64,000 nucleotides of DNA from Akkermansiaceae bacterium (GTDB lineage Bacteria; Verrucomicrobiota; Verrucomicrobiia; Verrucomicrobiales; Akkermansiaceae), in contig JACKQB010000002.1 in NCBI GenBank assembly GCA_024233115.1, positions 558,001 to 622,000 of the forward strand. Direction: 5' to 3'. A model generated the notes under the pieces. The model saw only the letters and a list, made by a program, of their open reading frames with translations, was not told the origin of the DNA and ran no database searches. Positions 16,696-26,154 of this stretch are shown in pieces (positions within the stretch are counted from its first letter, which is position 1; each line of letters begins with the position of its first letter). The position numbers and the translations under genes were made by a program.

Positions 16696-17670
16696 ATGAT
16701 CCGACCCCGCCGCAACCGCAAGTCCCCCGCCGTCCGTGCCCTCGTCCGTGAGACCACGCTGTCGGCCTCCGATTTCATCTACCCGCTTTTTGTCCACGAC
16801 AAGGAATCGGACGAGGCCATCGACTCGATGCCGGGCTGCACCCGCTGGTCGCTTGATGGTCTTGTCAAAGAGGCCGGCGAAGCCCACGCGCTCGGCGTCC
16901 CGGCCGTCGTCCTTTTTCCCGCCATCGCTGAAAACCTGAAAACCTCCGGCGCCGAGGAATGCCATAACGACGGCGGCCTGGTGCCCCGCGCCATCAAGGC
17001 ACTGAAGGCGGCGCACCCGACGCTTTGCGTGGTCACCGACGTGGCCCTCGATCCTTATAATACCGATGGCCACGATGGCTTGGTGCGCAAAAACGACAAA
17101 GGTGAGATGGAAATCATCAACGACGAGACGGTGGAGGTCCTCTGCCGCCAAGCCCTCTGTCACGCCCGTGCGGGCGCCGATATCGTTTCCCCCAGCGACA
17201 TGATGGACGGCCGGGTCGAAGCCATCCGCACCACGCTCGACTCCGAGGGTTTCCAAAACGTTTCCATCCTCGCCTACACCGCCAAATACGCCTCCGCCTA
17301 CTACGGCCCCTTCCGTGGCGCGCTGGAATCCGCACCCAAGGCGGGCGACAAAAAAACCTACCAGATGGACCCCGCTAACGCCCGCGAGGCCATCCGCGAG
17401 ACATTGCTGGACGAGGACGAGGGCGCCGACATGATCATGGTCAAACCCGCCGGCCCCTACCTCGACATCATCTCCCGCGTCCGCGAAACCACCACCCTGC
17501 CCGTCGCCGCCTACCAGGTCAGCGGTGAATACCTCATGATCAAGGCCGCCGCCAAAGACGGCTGGGTGGACGAAAAAGCCATCGTGCTGGAATCCCTAAC
17601 AGGCATTAAACGCGCCGGCGCCGACATCATCCTGACCTACTTCGCCAAACAGGCGGCCCAATGGATTTAA
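16696..17670 (+). CDS. hemB: Delta-aminolevulinic acid dehydratase (porphobilinogen synthase)
   Basis: 324 residues, normal length. Condenses two 5-aminolevulinates to porphobilinogen for haem synthesis in the cytosol. The N-terminal basic start MIRPRRNRKSPAVR, FIYPLFVHD, YTAKYASAYYGPFRGA (first Schiff-base Lys) and MVKPAGPYLDII (second Schiff-base Lys) are all present. The upstream gap (16631-16695) contains the intergenic phrase ATTCGCGTGTATTCGCG, partly repeated in other intergenic regions. Confidence 0.97.
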   Translation: MIRPRRNRKSPAVRALVRETTLSASDFIYPLFVHDKESDEAIDSMPGCTRWSLDGLVKEAGEAHALGVPAVVLFPAIAENLKTSGAEECHNDGGLVPRAIKALKAAHPTLCVVTDVALDPYNTDGHDGLVRKNDKGEMEIINDETVEVLCRQALCHARAGADIVSPSDMMDGRVEAIRTTLDSEGFQNVSILAYTAKYASAYYGPFRGALESAPKAGDKKTYQMDPANAREAIRETLLDEDEGADMIMVKPAGPYLDIISRVRETTTLPVAAYQVSGEYLMIKAAAKDGWVDEKAIVLESLTGIKRAGADIILTYFAKQAAQWI

Positions 17671-17685
17671 CTTACCGGCGACGTC

Positions 17686-18261
17686 ATGATTAAAACATTC
17701 AACCGACAGCAGGTCCTCTACGGCTGCCTGCGTGCAGCCTTGTCGTTGTTTCTTTTTGCCATCACCTATACGTTTTTTCACTTCATCGCATCTTTATTTG
17801 TCGAGGAGTTCGAGTTCGACGTTGCTCCGAAAGTAATCATATCCATCGCTTCCGCCTGCGTCTTGGGAGTTGCCGCGACAGGATTCTTCCGCTGGAAAAA
17901 CGGGCAAGGTCACTTCACCATGGCCGAAGCAAATATTCCGGACAACACGGACACCAGTTTACTCAACTGGCACGTCTATCAAAAAGACCTGACCAGCAAC
18001 GCCACTTCGGTTTATCTTCTCACCACACTCTTTCTAGCAGCCCCAATCCAACTTCTCAAGGCCTACGACCACTTTCAATCACTCATCCCACAGGACAGTG
18101 CACTGGAGACACGAATGTTAGAATTCCTAAACCAACTTCAAGCCATCAATCAATGGCAGGACTTCAACGCTCATCCAGGCTGGGAACGCGAACTTATCTT
18201 CCTAATCAAAATGGGTAGGATTCAGTATTCCGCTCAAAAAGGAAGAATCAAAGCGGGCTAA
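17686..18261 (+). CDS. Membrane protein of unknown function
   Basis: 191 residues, no family recognised. Two hydrophobic spans at about 13-38 and 47-67 and a third near 106-122 (VYLLTTLFLAAPIQLL). The C-terminal ~65 residues are soluble and slightly basic. It starts 15 bases after hemB and may be cotranscribed. Codon use is like its neighbours but richer in A/T at the end. A REP-like element follows the stop. Confidence 0.65.
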   Translation: MIKTFNRQQVLYGCLRAALSLFLFAITYTFFHFIASLFVEEFEFDVAPKVIISIASACVLGVAATGFFRWKNGQGHFTMAEANIPDNTDTSLLNWHVYQKDLTSNATSVYLLTTLFLAAPIQLLKAYDHFQSLIPQDSALETRMLEFLNQLQAINQWQDFNAHPGWERELIFLIKMGRIQYSAQKGRIKAG

Positions 18262-18265
18262 CAAA

Positions 18266-18360
18266 GTAGGGCAGGTTTGCAACCTGCCGACAGGATATGC
18301 CGGGCAGGATATGCAAAACAAGAGTGCTTGGGTTGTCGACAGCTTGCAAAGCTGTCCTAC
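18266..18360. repeat. REP-like hairpin pair (BIME-like)
   Basis: GTAGGGCAGGTTTGCAACCTGCC (from 18266) and, inverted, GACAGCTTGCAAAGCTGTCCTAC (to 18360). Each unit folds into a perfect hairpin of about 8 bp. The right unit covers the nagA stop codon. Related units occur at 34681 and 51532-51600. Confidence 0.8.
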
Positions 18361-19496
18361 CTTACCTCGCCGTCGACGAGGGTCTTCCAGACGCTGAAGT
18401 CCTTGTCGAGGATGGCGATGTCAGCACAAAAACCGGGTTCGAGTTTTCCGACACCTTCGAGTCCTAACGATTCCGCCTGATTCCATGAGGTCGCTTTGAT
18501 GAGCTGGTGCAGCGGCATACCGGTGAGCTCGGCCACGTTGCGCAATCCTTCGTTATAGAGAAGAACGCTACCGGCAAGTGCCCCGCCCTCCTTTAAACGA
18601 GCCTGACCGTCTTTAACGATGACCGGCAAGCCCCCTAACTGAACCTCCCCCTCACCGATCCATGAGCCGCACATCGAGTCGGTGATCATGATCAACTGCT
18701 CGATCGGCTTCACCTGAAAGACAAGTTTCAGAAAATCAGGACAAAGGTGGATGGTGTCGCAGATCAGTTCGATCTTCAAATCAGGATCCAACAAACCAGT
18801 TCCCACCACGCCGATCTCACGATGGTGCAGGCCAGTCATGGCATTGCCAAAATGAGTCAAGTGAGTTAGTCCCGACTCCTTCGCAGCCATCACCTGCGCG
18901 CTCGTTGAAGATGTATGTGCGGCAGATGCGCTGATGCCGGCGGCCTTCGCCTCACGGATGCAGTCGCATGCTCCCGGCACGTCCGGGGCAATGGAAAACA
19001 CCTTGGCCGGAGCGATTTCGTGCATCCTTCTCAACTCCTCCCAGTTCGGCTCGCGCACAAACTGCGGGTTCTGGGCACCGGCGTTGGCTTTGTTGATAAA
19101 CGGCCCCTCGACGTGCAGGCCGGGGGTTTTGGCATACTCCTGCTTGGCCATGTATTCGGCACATTTCCCGGCGATTGCCTCCAGTAAGTCCTGGGGCTGG
19201 GTCAATGTGGTGGGCAGCCAGGTGGTCACTCCCTCCCCCAGCTTTTTCTTTGCAATGTGGCGGATGCTTTCAGTTTCATTATCACAGACGTCTTTCCCAT
19301 CAGCACCGTGGGCGTGGATATCGATAAATCCCGGCATCACATAGCGGTCGCCGGCATCGATGACTTCATCCGCATCAGGGAGTGCGCCACCGGCCTCGTA
19401 GACGGCTGTGATTTTACCATGTTCAATTTCAAGGGCTCCTCCCAGGATTTCAACATCCGGGGAAATGACATGCGCGTTGGTAATGAGTAATTTCAT
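18357..19496 (-). CDS. nagA: N-acetylglucosamine-6-phosphate deacetylase
   Basis: About 379 residues from the ATG at 19496 (MKLLITNAHVISPD); the frame is open further upstream, but those codons are AT-rich intergenic sequence. Amidohydrolase removing acetyl from GlcNAc-6-P in amino-sugar and cell-wall recycling. Metal-site segments IDIHAHGADG, HVEGPF, AAHTSSTSAQ, HFGNAM and a catalytic Asp in MITDSMCGS are visible. The upstream spacer (19497-19582) is a low-complexity run of GATGAGATAAG-like words. pgsA lies directly upstream on the same strand. Confidence 0.93.
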   Translation of the reverse strand: MKLLITNAHVISPDVEILGGALEIEHGKITAVYEAGGALPDADEVIDAGDRYVMPGFIDIHAHGADGKDVCDNETESIRHIAKKKLGEGVTTWLPTTLTQPQDLLEAIAGKCAEYMAKQEYAKTPGLHVEGPFINKANAGAQNPQFVREPNWEELRRMHEIAPAKVFSIAPDVPGACDCIREAKAAGISASAAHTSSTSAQVMAAKESGLTHLTHFGNAMTGLHHREIGVVGTGLLDPDLKIELICDTIHLCPDFLKLVFQVKPIEQLIMITDSMCGSWIGEGEVQLGGLPVIVKDGQARLKEGGALAGSVLLYNEGLRNVAELTGMPLHQLIKATSWNQAESLGLEGVGKLEPGFCADIAILDKDFSVWKTLVDGEVR

Positions 19497-19582
19497 AAGT
19501 CTACGGGTGTAAAATAATAAACTGAGATGAAGGATGAGACAAAAAAATGAGATGAAAAGATAAGATGAGATAAGAAAAAAAA

Positions 19583-20170
19583 CTAGTCGCGATCCAGGAT
19601 CATATCCCTGGATTTCCAGAAATAAGACAAGCCTGAGACTACAGTTAAGGCCACAGCAGCCCAGAGGGAAAGTGGAATCAGCCAATGCGCAGGGTTTGAT
19701 AAAAACTGCAGGGTGCTTACAAGGAAATTTTCAGCCTGCACCGACTCAAAAGTCAGATGCACCAACGCGGTAATGATAAAGATCAGCTGGAACGTCGTCT
19801 TCCACTTCCCGAGTCCATCGGCAGCGATGACCGTTCCCTTTTCCACCGCGATCTGCCGTATGCCGGTAACCAAAAATTCACGGCAGATGATCAACGCCGT
19901 CACCCACACAGGGCAAAGACCTTTCGCTGACAGATACACAAACCCCGAGCAAACGAGGATCTTGTCGGCCAGGGGATCAAGCAGTTTCCCCAAAGATGTC
20001 ACCAGGTTCAACTTCCGCGCCAGATGCCCGTCCAGCCAATCCGAGATCGCCCCCAGGACAAAAGCGGTCAGGGCAATGGCATAACCCACCACCCCCTCCG
20101 CCGAGGCAGCCACACAAAAGATCGCCGTGAGGACGAGACGAAAAAGCGTGATGGTGTTGGGTAGGTTCAT
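19583..20170 (-). CDS. pgsA: CDP-diacylglycerol--glycerol-3-phosphate 3-phosphatidyltransferase
   Basis: About 195 residues from ATG 20170 (MNLPNTITLFRL), preferred over an earlier ATG because family members begin exactly so. Integral inner-membrane enzyme making phosphatidylglycerophosphate. The CDP-alcohol phosphotransferase signature D-G-x2-A-R-x8-G-x3-D-x3-D is visible in SDWLDGHLARKLNLVTSLGK followed by LLDPLADK. Several hydrophobic spans agree. Likely cotranscribed with nagA. Confidence 0.93.
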   Translation of the reverse strand: MNLPNTITLFRLVLTAIFCVAASAEGVVGYAIALTAFVLGAISDWLDGHLARKLNLVTSLGKLLDPLADKILVCSGFVYLSAKGLCPVWVTALIICREFLVTGIRQIAVEKGTVIAADGLGKWKTTFQLIFIITALVHLTFESVQAENFLVSTLQFLSNPAHWLIPLSLWAAVALTVVSGLSYFWKSRDMILDRD

Positions 20171-20651
20171 AGTCGGCTTCACGGAGCCTAAACAATATGG
20201 AACTCGCCGCAAGCTTCTATCCTGATCACTTTACACTTCCTCCGCCGCCCCTGCCCGCTTATCAAACAGCTATCCCGACCGCTAAGCCGCACAAAGCCCA
20301 GGTCACAGGTGCGGGCTTTGGCGGGCAACCACCCTGTCCCCAGCCGACGGCTAGAAATCCAGAGCATGCTCAACCGCAGCCCCTGCAAGAGCCTCGACTC
20401 CCAACAACCTCTCAACGTGCTCAAGAACCTCGTTGAAAATCAACCGCACTTCATGACAACAGACAAAGAAAAAGGGTCAGAAAAGGGGCCAAAAAAGAAA
20501 AAAAAGGGGTCAAAAAAGGGGTCAGCCAAAGAAATGATGCATTTCATGGAACCGCTTTTACTATCTTGAGTCCTCTAGAATCCCCGTCTCACTATTTGTT
20601 GCATGCCGCGGTATCCTGTTGCCCCTTCGGGTTAGACCCCGAATCCTTGGA
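20171..20651. other. Intergenic stretch with purine-rich short repeats
   Basis: About 480 bases with no recognisable gene. 20461-20530 is a purine-rich run with several AAAAGGGGTCA-like units (AAAAAGGGTCAG, AAAAGGGGCC, AAAGGGGTCA twice). Open plus-strand frames here give low-complexity Pro- or Lys-rich proteins and are not credible. Confidence 0.5.
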
Positions 20652-21152
20652 TTATTGTCCCGATGAATCGATTTCCTTGAGCACCCGTTGGTAAAGCCTG
20701 ATGGAAATCCGGCAATGGTGCTTACTCACGGCGTCATCAACCGCTTGTCTGACTTGTGCGGCTGTCATGTGTCCAGACGTGCCCGCCCTCACCAGAAGAC
20801 CGAGGAATCCAATGGCTTTGATACCTTCTTCAGCGGCGATTCTTCTTATTAGCCGCTCATCTGCCAGTAGGATATCAACCTTGTTCTGGACAGCCCATAT
20901 TAACGACGACTGGTCGCTCAGACTCAGCGCAGTGCCTCCCGATTGAGTGACCTTGAAATCAACTAGCTGCACGGTGTCCATGAACTTGCTCAGTCTGGAT
21001 TTTTCAACCGCGTCAGGGCAGTTCAGAAGCACCTCATCGGCAACACACTGGAGCACGTGAATTTTGTTGCCCAGTATCTGACCGATTAACGGCAGGTAGT
21101 CGAGCTTCGCCAGAAAAATCAGCGGGCTGGCATCGCAGAGTACGGCTTTCAT
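20652..21152 (-). CDS. PIN-like DUF3368 toxin candidate
   Basis: 166 residues. Begins MKAVLCDASPLIFLAKLDYL, the PIN-fold start with the first acidic metal ligand (Asp7). Central LSDQSSLIWAV and ILLADERLIRRIA supply further conserved Asp/Glu. This matches the DUF3368 family, usually found with UPF0175 proteins as toxin-antitoxin pairs in which the PIN member is a putative RNase. Its ATG overlaps the antitoxin stop by 4 bases (ATGA), so translation is coupled. Confidence 0.8.
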   Translation of the reverse strand: MKAVLCDASPLIFLAKLDYLPLIGQILGNKIHVLQCVADEVLLNCPDAVEKSRLSKFMDTVQLVDFKVTQSGGTALSLSDQSSLIWAVQNKVDILLADERLIRRIAAEEGIKAIGFLGLLVRAGTSGHMTAAQVRQAVDDAVSKHHCRISIRLYQRVLKEIDSSGQ

Positions 21153-21451
21153 AGGGTCAAGTTGAGATCCGCCTCGAACTCATCCGCCCCATAGTGTAGC
21201 TCCAGCTCCTCGTTATCCATCAGCGCGACAAAATCCCAGGTGCTGACTCCGGCCATTTCTGCAGCACGTGACAGGGTGATTTTTTCTCTGCGGCAGGCAT
21301 CCACGGCACTTTCCAGTCGCAGTGCCTTCATGCCGCGACGGAGCATCATTTTTACCAGCGTCGACCGATCGTATCCGGACGACTCGACCAAGGAATTAAG
21401 AACGCGCAGCTCATCCTCCTCGATACGGGTTGATACAGTCGTGGTGGCCAT
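21149..21451 (-). CDS. UPF0175-family antitoxin candidate
   Basis: 100 residues. An N-terminal ribbon-helix-helix-like part (TVSTRIEEDELRVLNSLVESSGYDRSTLVKMML) is followed by the UPF0175 segment (KITLSRAAEMAGVSTWDFVALM). It probably binds DNA and represses the pair, and neutralises the DUF3368 protein encoded next. A very good sigma-70 promoter stands immediately upstream. Confidence 0.8.
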   Translation of the reverse strand: MATTTVSTRIEEDELRVLNSLVESSGYDRSTLVKMMLRRGMKALRLESAVDACRREKITLSRAAEMAGVSTWDFVALMDNEELELHYGADEFEADLNLTL

Positions 21452-21457
21452 GTATGC

Positions 21458-21486
21458 AGTATCGCGTATTGTAGACGCTTTGTCAA
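21458..21486 (-). promoter_or_regulatory. Sigma-70 promoter of the toxin-antitoxin pair, with possible operator
   Basis: Minus strand TTGACA (21481-21486), 17 bases, GATACT (21458-21463). The -10 ends only 6 bases before the antitoxin ATG, so the mRNA is nearly leaderless. The spacer contains GCGT-N7-ACGC, a possible autorepressor site. Confidence 0.7.
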
Positions 21487-22099
21487 GTATGGGGAATCGA
21501 CAATATTATTCCATCGACGTTACTTGCACGAGGAATAACAAGCCCCTCACAGAGCGGGCGTTTAATGAAGCCAGATCAAACGCCGCTACCAGAACTACCA
21601 GACACCTACTCAGATTTTGCCGTGGGCAGTAAATAATGTGTCGAATAAAACACCTCAGTGGTAACGGAGAAAAAGAAGTATCGAATAGATACCTATAAAA
21701 AGTGTCTGCGGGCTGAGGCAAACAGGTCAGAGCGCTGCGGAAAACCGCATTACTTTCAGTGATGAAAAGATCTGACGCTTCGGAACAAAGACCTGGAACC
21801 GATATTTGATCCCGGCCTTCAACCCGCAGACGGAGACATGATAACCACACACCAGAAATACGTCTATTAACTTTTTGCTGAAAAAAGGTTTGGGGAGCGC
21901 GCGCGAGGTATCGCCGCTTTTCATGGCTGCATGATACGTTGCCATACCCGGTACGGCAACGGTATTTTCACCAAGGGAAACTTGTTATATCGAAAAAAAT
22001 CAAGGGACTGACGGGACGCGCGACGCTTTCAGTTCGCCCCTGCTGAAGCTACAAAATCAACATTGTTTTATAATCAATCATTGGCTAACATCTCATCAC
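21487..22099. other. Intergenic stretch without an assignable gene
   Basis: About 610 bases. Minus-strand frames of 72 and 114 codons (21727-21945, 21506-21850) overlap each other and match nothing I know. The only clear structure is the 23-base palindrome at 21938. Probably a decayed boundary region of the genomic island. Confidence 0.4.
21938..21960. promoter_or_regulatory. Operator-like 23-base palindrome
   Basis: GTTGCCATACC-C-GGTACGGCAAC: an 11-base arm on each side of one central base with a single mismatch. It has the size of a dimeric-repressor site, but no regulator gene is next to it. Confidence 0.4.
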
Positions 22100-22594
22100 G
22101 TGAGAGCTGAGCTTAGTCAATTGGCAGATGAGGTGCGTGAAGAACGGCAGTTGCTGTTCGAGAAAATGCAACGCCAGTGGGACAGGCCATTGCCCGAGCG
22201 GGTGGATTCTGGCAGGGCGCTTAGCCGGCTTGTCATTTCGGACATCGATCATGAGAAGCGACTCATTCATTTTTCACCACCGCGTGAGGACTTTGCTTTT
22301 TTCACTGAAAACCAACGCTTGCGGCTCAGTCAGAATGACCCGACCGGGGTATTCTTCCGCGTCAACTTTCTAGGACTAACCGACAAGGGGCTCAGTGTCT
22401 ACTGCCCAGGATGTGATGATCTAGCGTTCACCACCAAGTCAGGCTGGGTTCTTGATGAGGAGCTTATCGATGTTTCCGATTTTTACCTGCGCGCCATCAC
22501 GGCTCTCGGTGAGCAAGCCCACGGTAGGGAGAAGGTTTTCCCCGTGTTGTTTGGCGAGGCTGATTCTGAAATCGTTGCGGAGACCTACGAATGA
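22100..22594 (+). CDS. Orphan protein, possibly N-terminal fragment of a larger helicase-like protein
   Basis: 164 residues from GTG 22100. A charged helical start (LADEVREERQLLFEKMQRQWDRP) and a beta-rich part (FFRVNFLGL) are followed by a possible CPGCDD motif and an acidic end. The N-terminal wording recalls leader domains of large DNA2/NAM7-type helicases, but no ATPase motif is present, so this may be a remnant. Base composition is GC-rich like the chromosome, unlike the operon 250 bases downstream, so it is probably not part of it. Confidence 0.45.
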   Translation: MRAELSQLADEVREERQLLFEKMQRQWDRPLPERVDSGRALSRLVISDIDHEKRLIHFSPPREDFAFFTENQRLRLSQNDPTGVFFRVNFLGLTDKGLSVYCPGCDDLAFTTKSGWVLDEELIDVSDFYLRAITALGEQAHGREKVFPVLFGEADSEIVAETYE

Positions 22595-22769
22595 CAATAA
22601 ACACACCCTGAGCAGACGGGCGGGCCAGTCAAGACCTCGCCCGCTTAACCAATCGACTGCGGCCCCCATTCCTGTGCGCTTTCGTGTTGATGCGCCATGT
22701 AGATTCGGATTTCTTGCCGATCAGTAGATTGTCGTAGAGGTGGGCTTAGGCAGTGCGGATGTGCTTATG

Positions 22770-22797
22770 TTGATAGTTGTTATACTTTTCCTATTTT
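22770..22797 (+). promoter_or_regulatory. Possible promoter of the DISARM-like operon
   Basis: TTGATA (22770-22775), 16 bases, TATTTT (22792-22797), about 45 bases before the first gene. It lies where the sequence turns AT-rich, so a chance match is possible. No other signal is seen in 22595-22842. Confidence 0.35.
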
Positions 22798-22842
22798 GAT
22801 CTCGTAAATAATAACAGATTTCATAAAAATGCCACCTAGCGC

Positions 22843-25800
22843 ATGGACCCTAGTATTTATCAAAAGCATAGAAAAAGCCTCGTTGATTGGGTGAAATCCC
22901 AATTAATCGGCCCTGCTCAATTAGGCACTGATGGAGAGGGGATACTCATGGGCGAGCAACCGATCCATCGTTATCCATGCGGTCTTCTATTTCCAACGGT
23001 GAAAGGAGGTGAAGGATTTGATGCTGTATCTGATGAAGTTGTTGAAACAGATAGCGATGAGGACGATCTAGAAGAGGCCTCTATTAAAAAGCGCTACATT
23101 CCGCCGTCATCTGTTGGCTTCTCCTTTTTCATTCAAGGTTCAGATATTTCATTTTCACTGGATGTGTTTGCAGCTCGATACGACGCCGAGACTCGCGATG
23201 AAAAAGGGCAGTTTTCGAGACAGGAATGGCACCGAGTGCCATTAAAACTATCAGATACGGAACAAGACAGCCTCATTTTTCGCGCTCCAAATTTGGAGCT
23301 GGAGCACCCAAGCCAATCAAAGCGTAAGCGGGTAAATGTTTTCCCACACGATGAAGGAGAAGGACATAGAGCAGGTATAGACCTTTTGTGGCGAAAAACA
23401 GGTAACGGTTGGCTTGTTACAGTCACCTTGTTTAATGCTAAAGAATTACCGAATGATTTAGAAGATAGAGATTACGCAGAAAAGCAAAATGAACACACCT
23501 TGTTTGAGGTCGAGTTAAACTGTCAAATTCATTCAGGCACTGTAGGTGACTATCCTCGTGTAGATCCCAGCCTCTTATCCGAAGAAGAACGTGAACTTGA
23601 GTTGCAATACCAATCTCGCAACATTTACGCCATTGGTCATGGGGCTGCTGTCGATTGGAAAGAAGAAGACAATCATGTCACCCATATATGGTCAGATTTC
23701 ATTCCCACGGTTGAAGTTCCAACCGTAATAACAGAAATCAAAGATGGAGATAAAGAGGTCTTGCAAATGAGGCATCTTGCTCAAATCGGGACATCTAAAA
23801 ACAATACTGATGAGACTATTGCGAAATTGACCAGCTTTGTTGATGGATACGAACGTTGGGTCAACAAGGAGTGTCTGGAAGTTAATAACACAAGCGATAT
23901 AGAGTCAGCAAAAAGAATCCATCATAGGATGAAAACGGCCGTTGAAAGAATGCGACAGAGTCTAACTGTTCTTTCAGAAAATGAACTCGCAGCCGATGCT
24001 TTTGCTATGGCCAATGGTGCTATGGCAGATCAAATGCAGCAGCATGATTTGAACCAAAAAAAAGAATCAACCGCACCTCATGGATGGAAACCTTTTCAAT
24101 TAGCTTTTCTGCTAACGGCAATTGAATCTACCGTAAACGAGTATAGTGATTATCGCGACATCGTCGATCTGATTTGGTTTCCTACTGGTGGAGGAAAAAC
24201 CGAGGCGTATCTAGGATTAATTGCATTCTTGATCGTTTGGCGGCGTCTCAAGTTCCCACAGAAAGGAGGCGGAACTACTGCATTAATGCGCTACACATTA
24301 AGCCTACTAACATCCCAGCAGTTTGAGCGAGCTACACGCCTTATTTGCGCACTTGAACTGATGCGTCGTGAAAACCCTCGATTAGGAAAAGAACCCATAT
24401 CAATTGGCATTTGGGTAGGCCGTGCGACCAGCCCCAACACATACAAGGACGCACTGGAGACCATTACGCAGGCCTTAAAAGAAGATAAACACACAGCTCC
24501 TAGTTGGTTCGTAATTCGTCGATGTCCCTGGTGCAACGGCAACTTTGCGCCTGATACGAATTACTCCGTGAAACATGCATCTTTTAAGTTTCTTTGTAAG
24601 AACGACAAGTGCGCCTTTGGAGGCTCACAGGATAGCGCTATCCCCTGTAGGGTCGTCGATCAAGACCTCTACGACAATCCTCCAACTTTATTGATAGCAA
24701 CGATCGATAAGTTCGCACGGCTTGCATGGGAAGATCGAGCCAATGCCTTCTTTGGAAAAAACGGCAACCGTCCTCCTGAACTTATCATACAAGATGAATT
24801 GCACCTTATTGCCAGTGCATTAGGTTCGATTGCCGGGCTGTACGAAGCCGCTGTAGACACAATCATAGAGAGCCGTGGGGTCTACCCGAAAGTAATTGCA
24901 TCAACCGCGACGATTCGCATGGCTGAAGAACAGGTGCGCAAACTCTATGGTAAGGATCTCGCTGTATTTCCACCTCCAGGATTCAGCTGTGACGATTCAT
25001 ATTTCGCCAAAACCGTTCCTACGTCCGAAAAGCCGGGACGGCTATATGTTGGTTACCTCGCTCCTATGCTAGGCAGAAACAAATGTCTGGCACCTCTAGC
25101 TACTGCCTTAATGGCCGCACCAGAAGCGATTTTCAATGACATGGGAGATGATACCAATGATCTTCTCTTGGAGGCATGGTGGTCACTCATCATCTATCAT
25201 GGCAGCATCAAAGGTGTTGGGGTAAGTCATAATGCCATTGATATCGATGTTCTGGGGAGGCTCGATAAACTTAAGAAAGAAATTAGTGAAGCGTCCAAAA
25301 GCGACCGTGACGAAAGTAATGTTCAACCAATCAATACAAATAGCATCACACGCAAGCAACTTGCAGTGGCCCAACTTACAAGTCAGTCAAGCGCAGAAGT
25401 AAATGCTCAAACATTCGCGCAGCTTGCAAAACCGCGCGGTAACCCAGAATGTCTCGATATGGCTTTAGCTACGAATATGATTTCCGTTGGCCTTGACGTG
25501 AATCGCCTAGCTTTAATGGTCATTAACGGACAACCGTTGACAACAGGTGAGTATATTCAAAGCAGCAGTCGAGTTGGAAGAGCTTCAGTTCCAGGCTTAG
25601 TTTTTACCAATTACTATAGAGATCAAACCCGAAGCTTATCACATTATGAAAGCTTCAAGGCATACCACGAGTCATTCTATCGATTTGTCGAGCCAACCAG
25701 CATCACGCCATTTACCTATCAAGCTAGATTTCGAGCACTGCATGCCGCATTAGTCATCAGCATTCGGCATTCATTGAGTAAAATGCTCAATAATAACTCA

Positions 25801-26154
25801 GCTGGTGAATTTGAGCCTGATGATGAACAAACGTTAAAGGTGATCGAAACACTTAAACGGCAATGCAAAAAACGTTGTTGGGTAAAGAAGAAAGAGGGGA
25901 AACATGAATCGATGAAACTTGATCCCGATCTATTTAATCTAGTGGCTCAACATCTAGACAATTTGGTGGATGAGTGGAAAGAGATGCTAAATGAAGTAAA
26001 TAAAAACAAGCAGCTATTATACTATTCTGTTGCTGACAACACTACCACACCATGCCGGCTTCTATACAACCATCACGATAAAATTGCAGGGCTCTGGCCA
26101 ACCCTACAATCCATGAGAAACGTCGAAGCCTCTAGCCTTATCAAATTATTATGA
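22843..26154 (+). CDS. drmA: DrmA-like SF2 helicase of a DISARM-related system
   Basis: 1103 residues. The N-terminal ~430 residues have no enzyme motif (LIGPAQLG, HRYPCGLLFP near the start, as in DrmA proteins). Helicase motifs follow: Walker A PTGGGKTE (447-454), DELH box (651-654), STAT (687-690) and motif VI QSSSRVGRA (906-914). A Cys4 cluster (C561, C564, C585, C590) is inserted between motifs I and II. In DISARM, DrmA forms the core antiphage complex with DrmB and translocates on DNA. The stop overlaps the next ATG by 4 bases (ATGA). Codon use is much more AT-rich than in genes outside the operon. Confidence 0.85.
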   Translation: MDPSIYQKHRKSLVDWVKSQLIGPAQLGTDGEGILMGEQPIHRYPCGLLFPTVKGGEGFDAVSDEVVETDSDEDDLEEASIKKRYIPPSSVGFSFFIQGSDISFSLDVFAARYDAETRDEKGQFSRQEWHRVPLKLSDTEQDSLIFRAPNLELEHPSQSKRKRVNVFPHDEGEGHRAGIDLLWRKTGNGWLVTVTLFNAKELPNDLEDRDYAEKQNEHTLFEVELNCQIHSGTVGDYPRVDPSLLSEEERELELQYQSRNIYAIGHGAAVDWKEEDNHVTHIWSDFIPTVEVPTVITEIKDGDKEVLQMRHLAQIGTSKNNTDETIAKLTSFVDGYERWVNKECLEVNNTSDIESAKRIHHRMKTAVERMRQSLTVLSENELAADAFAMANGAMADQMQQHDLNQKKESTAPHGWKPFQLAFLLTAIESTVNEYSDYRDIVDLIWFPTGGGKTEAYLGLIAFLIVWRRLKFPQKGGGTTALMRYTLSLLTSQQFERATRLICALELMRRENPRLGKEPISIGIWVGRATSPNTYKDALETITQALKEDKHTAPSWFVIRRCPWCNGNFAPDTNYSVKHASFKFLCKNDKCAFGGSQDSAIPCRVVDQDLYDNPPTLLIATIDKFARLAWEDRANAFFGKNGNRPPELIIQDELHLIASALGSIAGLYEAAVDTIIESRGVYPKVIASTATIRMAEEQVRKLYGKDLAVFPPPGFSCDDSYFAKTVPTSEKPGRLYVGYLAPMLGRNKCLAPLATALMAAPEAIFNDMGDDTNDLLLEAWWSLIIYHGSIKGVGVSHNAIDIDVLGRLDKLKKEISEASKSDRDESNVQPINTNSITRKQLAVAQLTSQSSAEVNAQTFAQLAKPRGNPECLDMALATNMISVGLDVNRLALMVINGQPLTTGEYIQSSSRVGRASVPGLVFTNYYRDQTRSLSHYESFKAYHESFYRFVEPTSITPFTYQARFRALHAALVISIRHSLSKMLNNNSAGEFEPDDEQTLKVIETLKRQCKKRCWVKKKEGKHESMKLDPDLFNLVAQHLDNLVDEWKEMLNEVNKNKQLLYYSVADNTTTPCRLLYNHHDKIAGLWPTLQSMRNVEASSLIKLL

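Noticed and set aside
20197..20569. Plus-strand frames of 79 and 86 codons
   Set aside because: Low-complexity Pro- or Lys-rich products, no start signal, overlapping each other.
22100..22594. The 164-aa gene as the first gene of the DISARM-like operon
   Set aside because: Its GC-rich composition and a 248-base gap separate it from the AT-rich operon.
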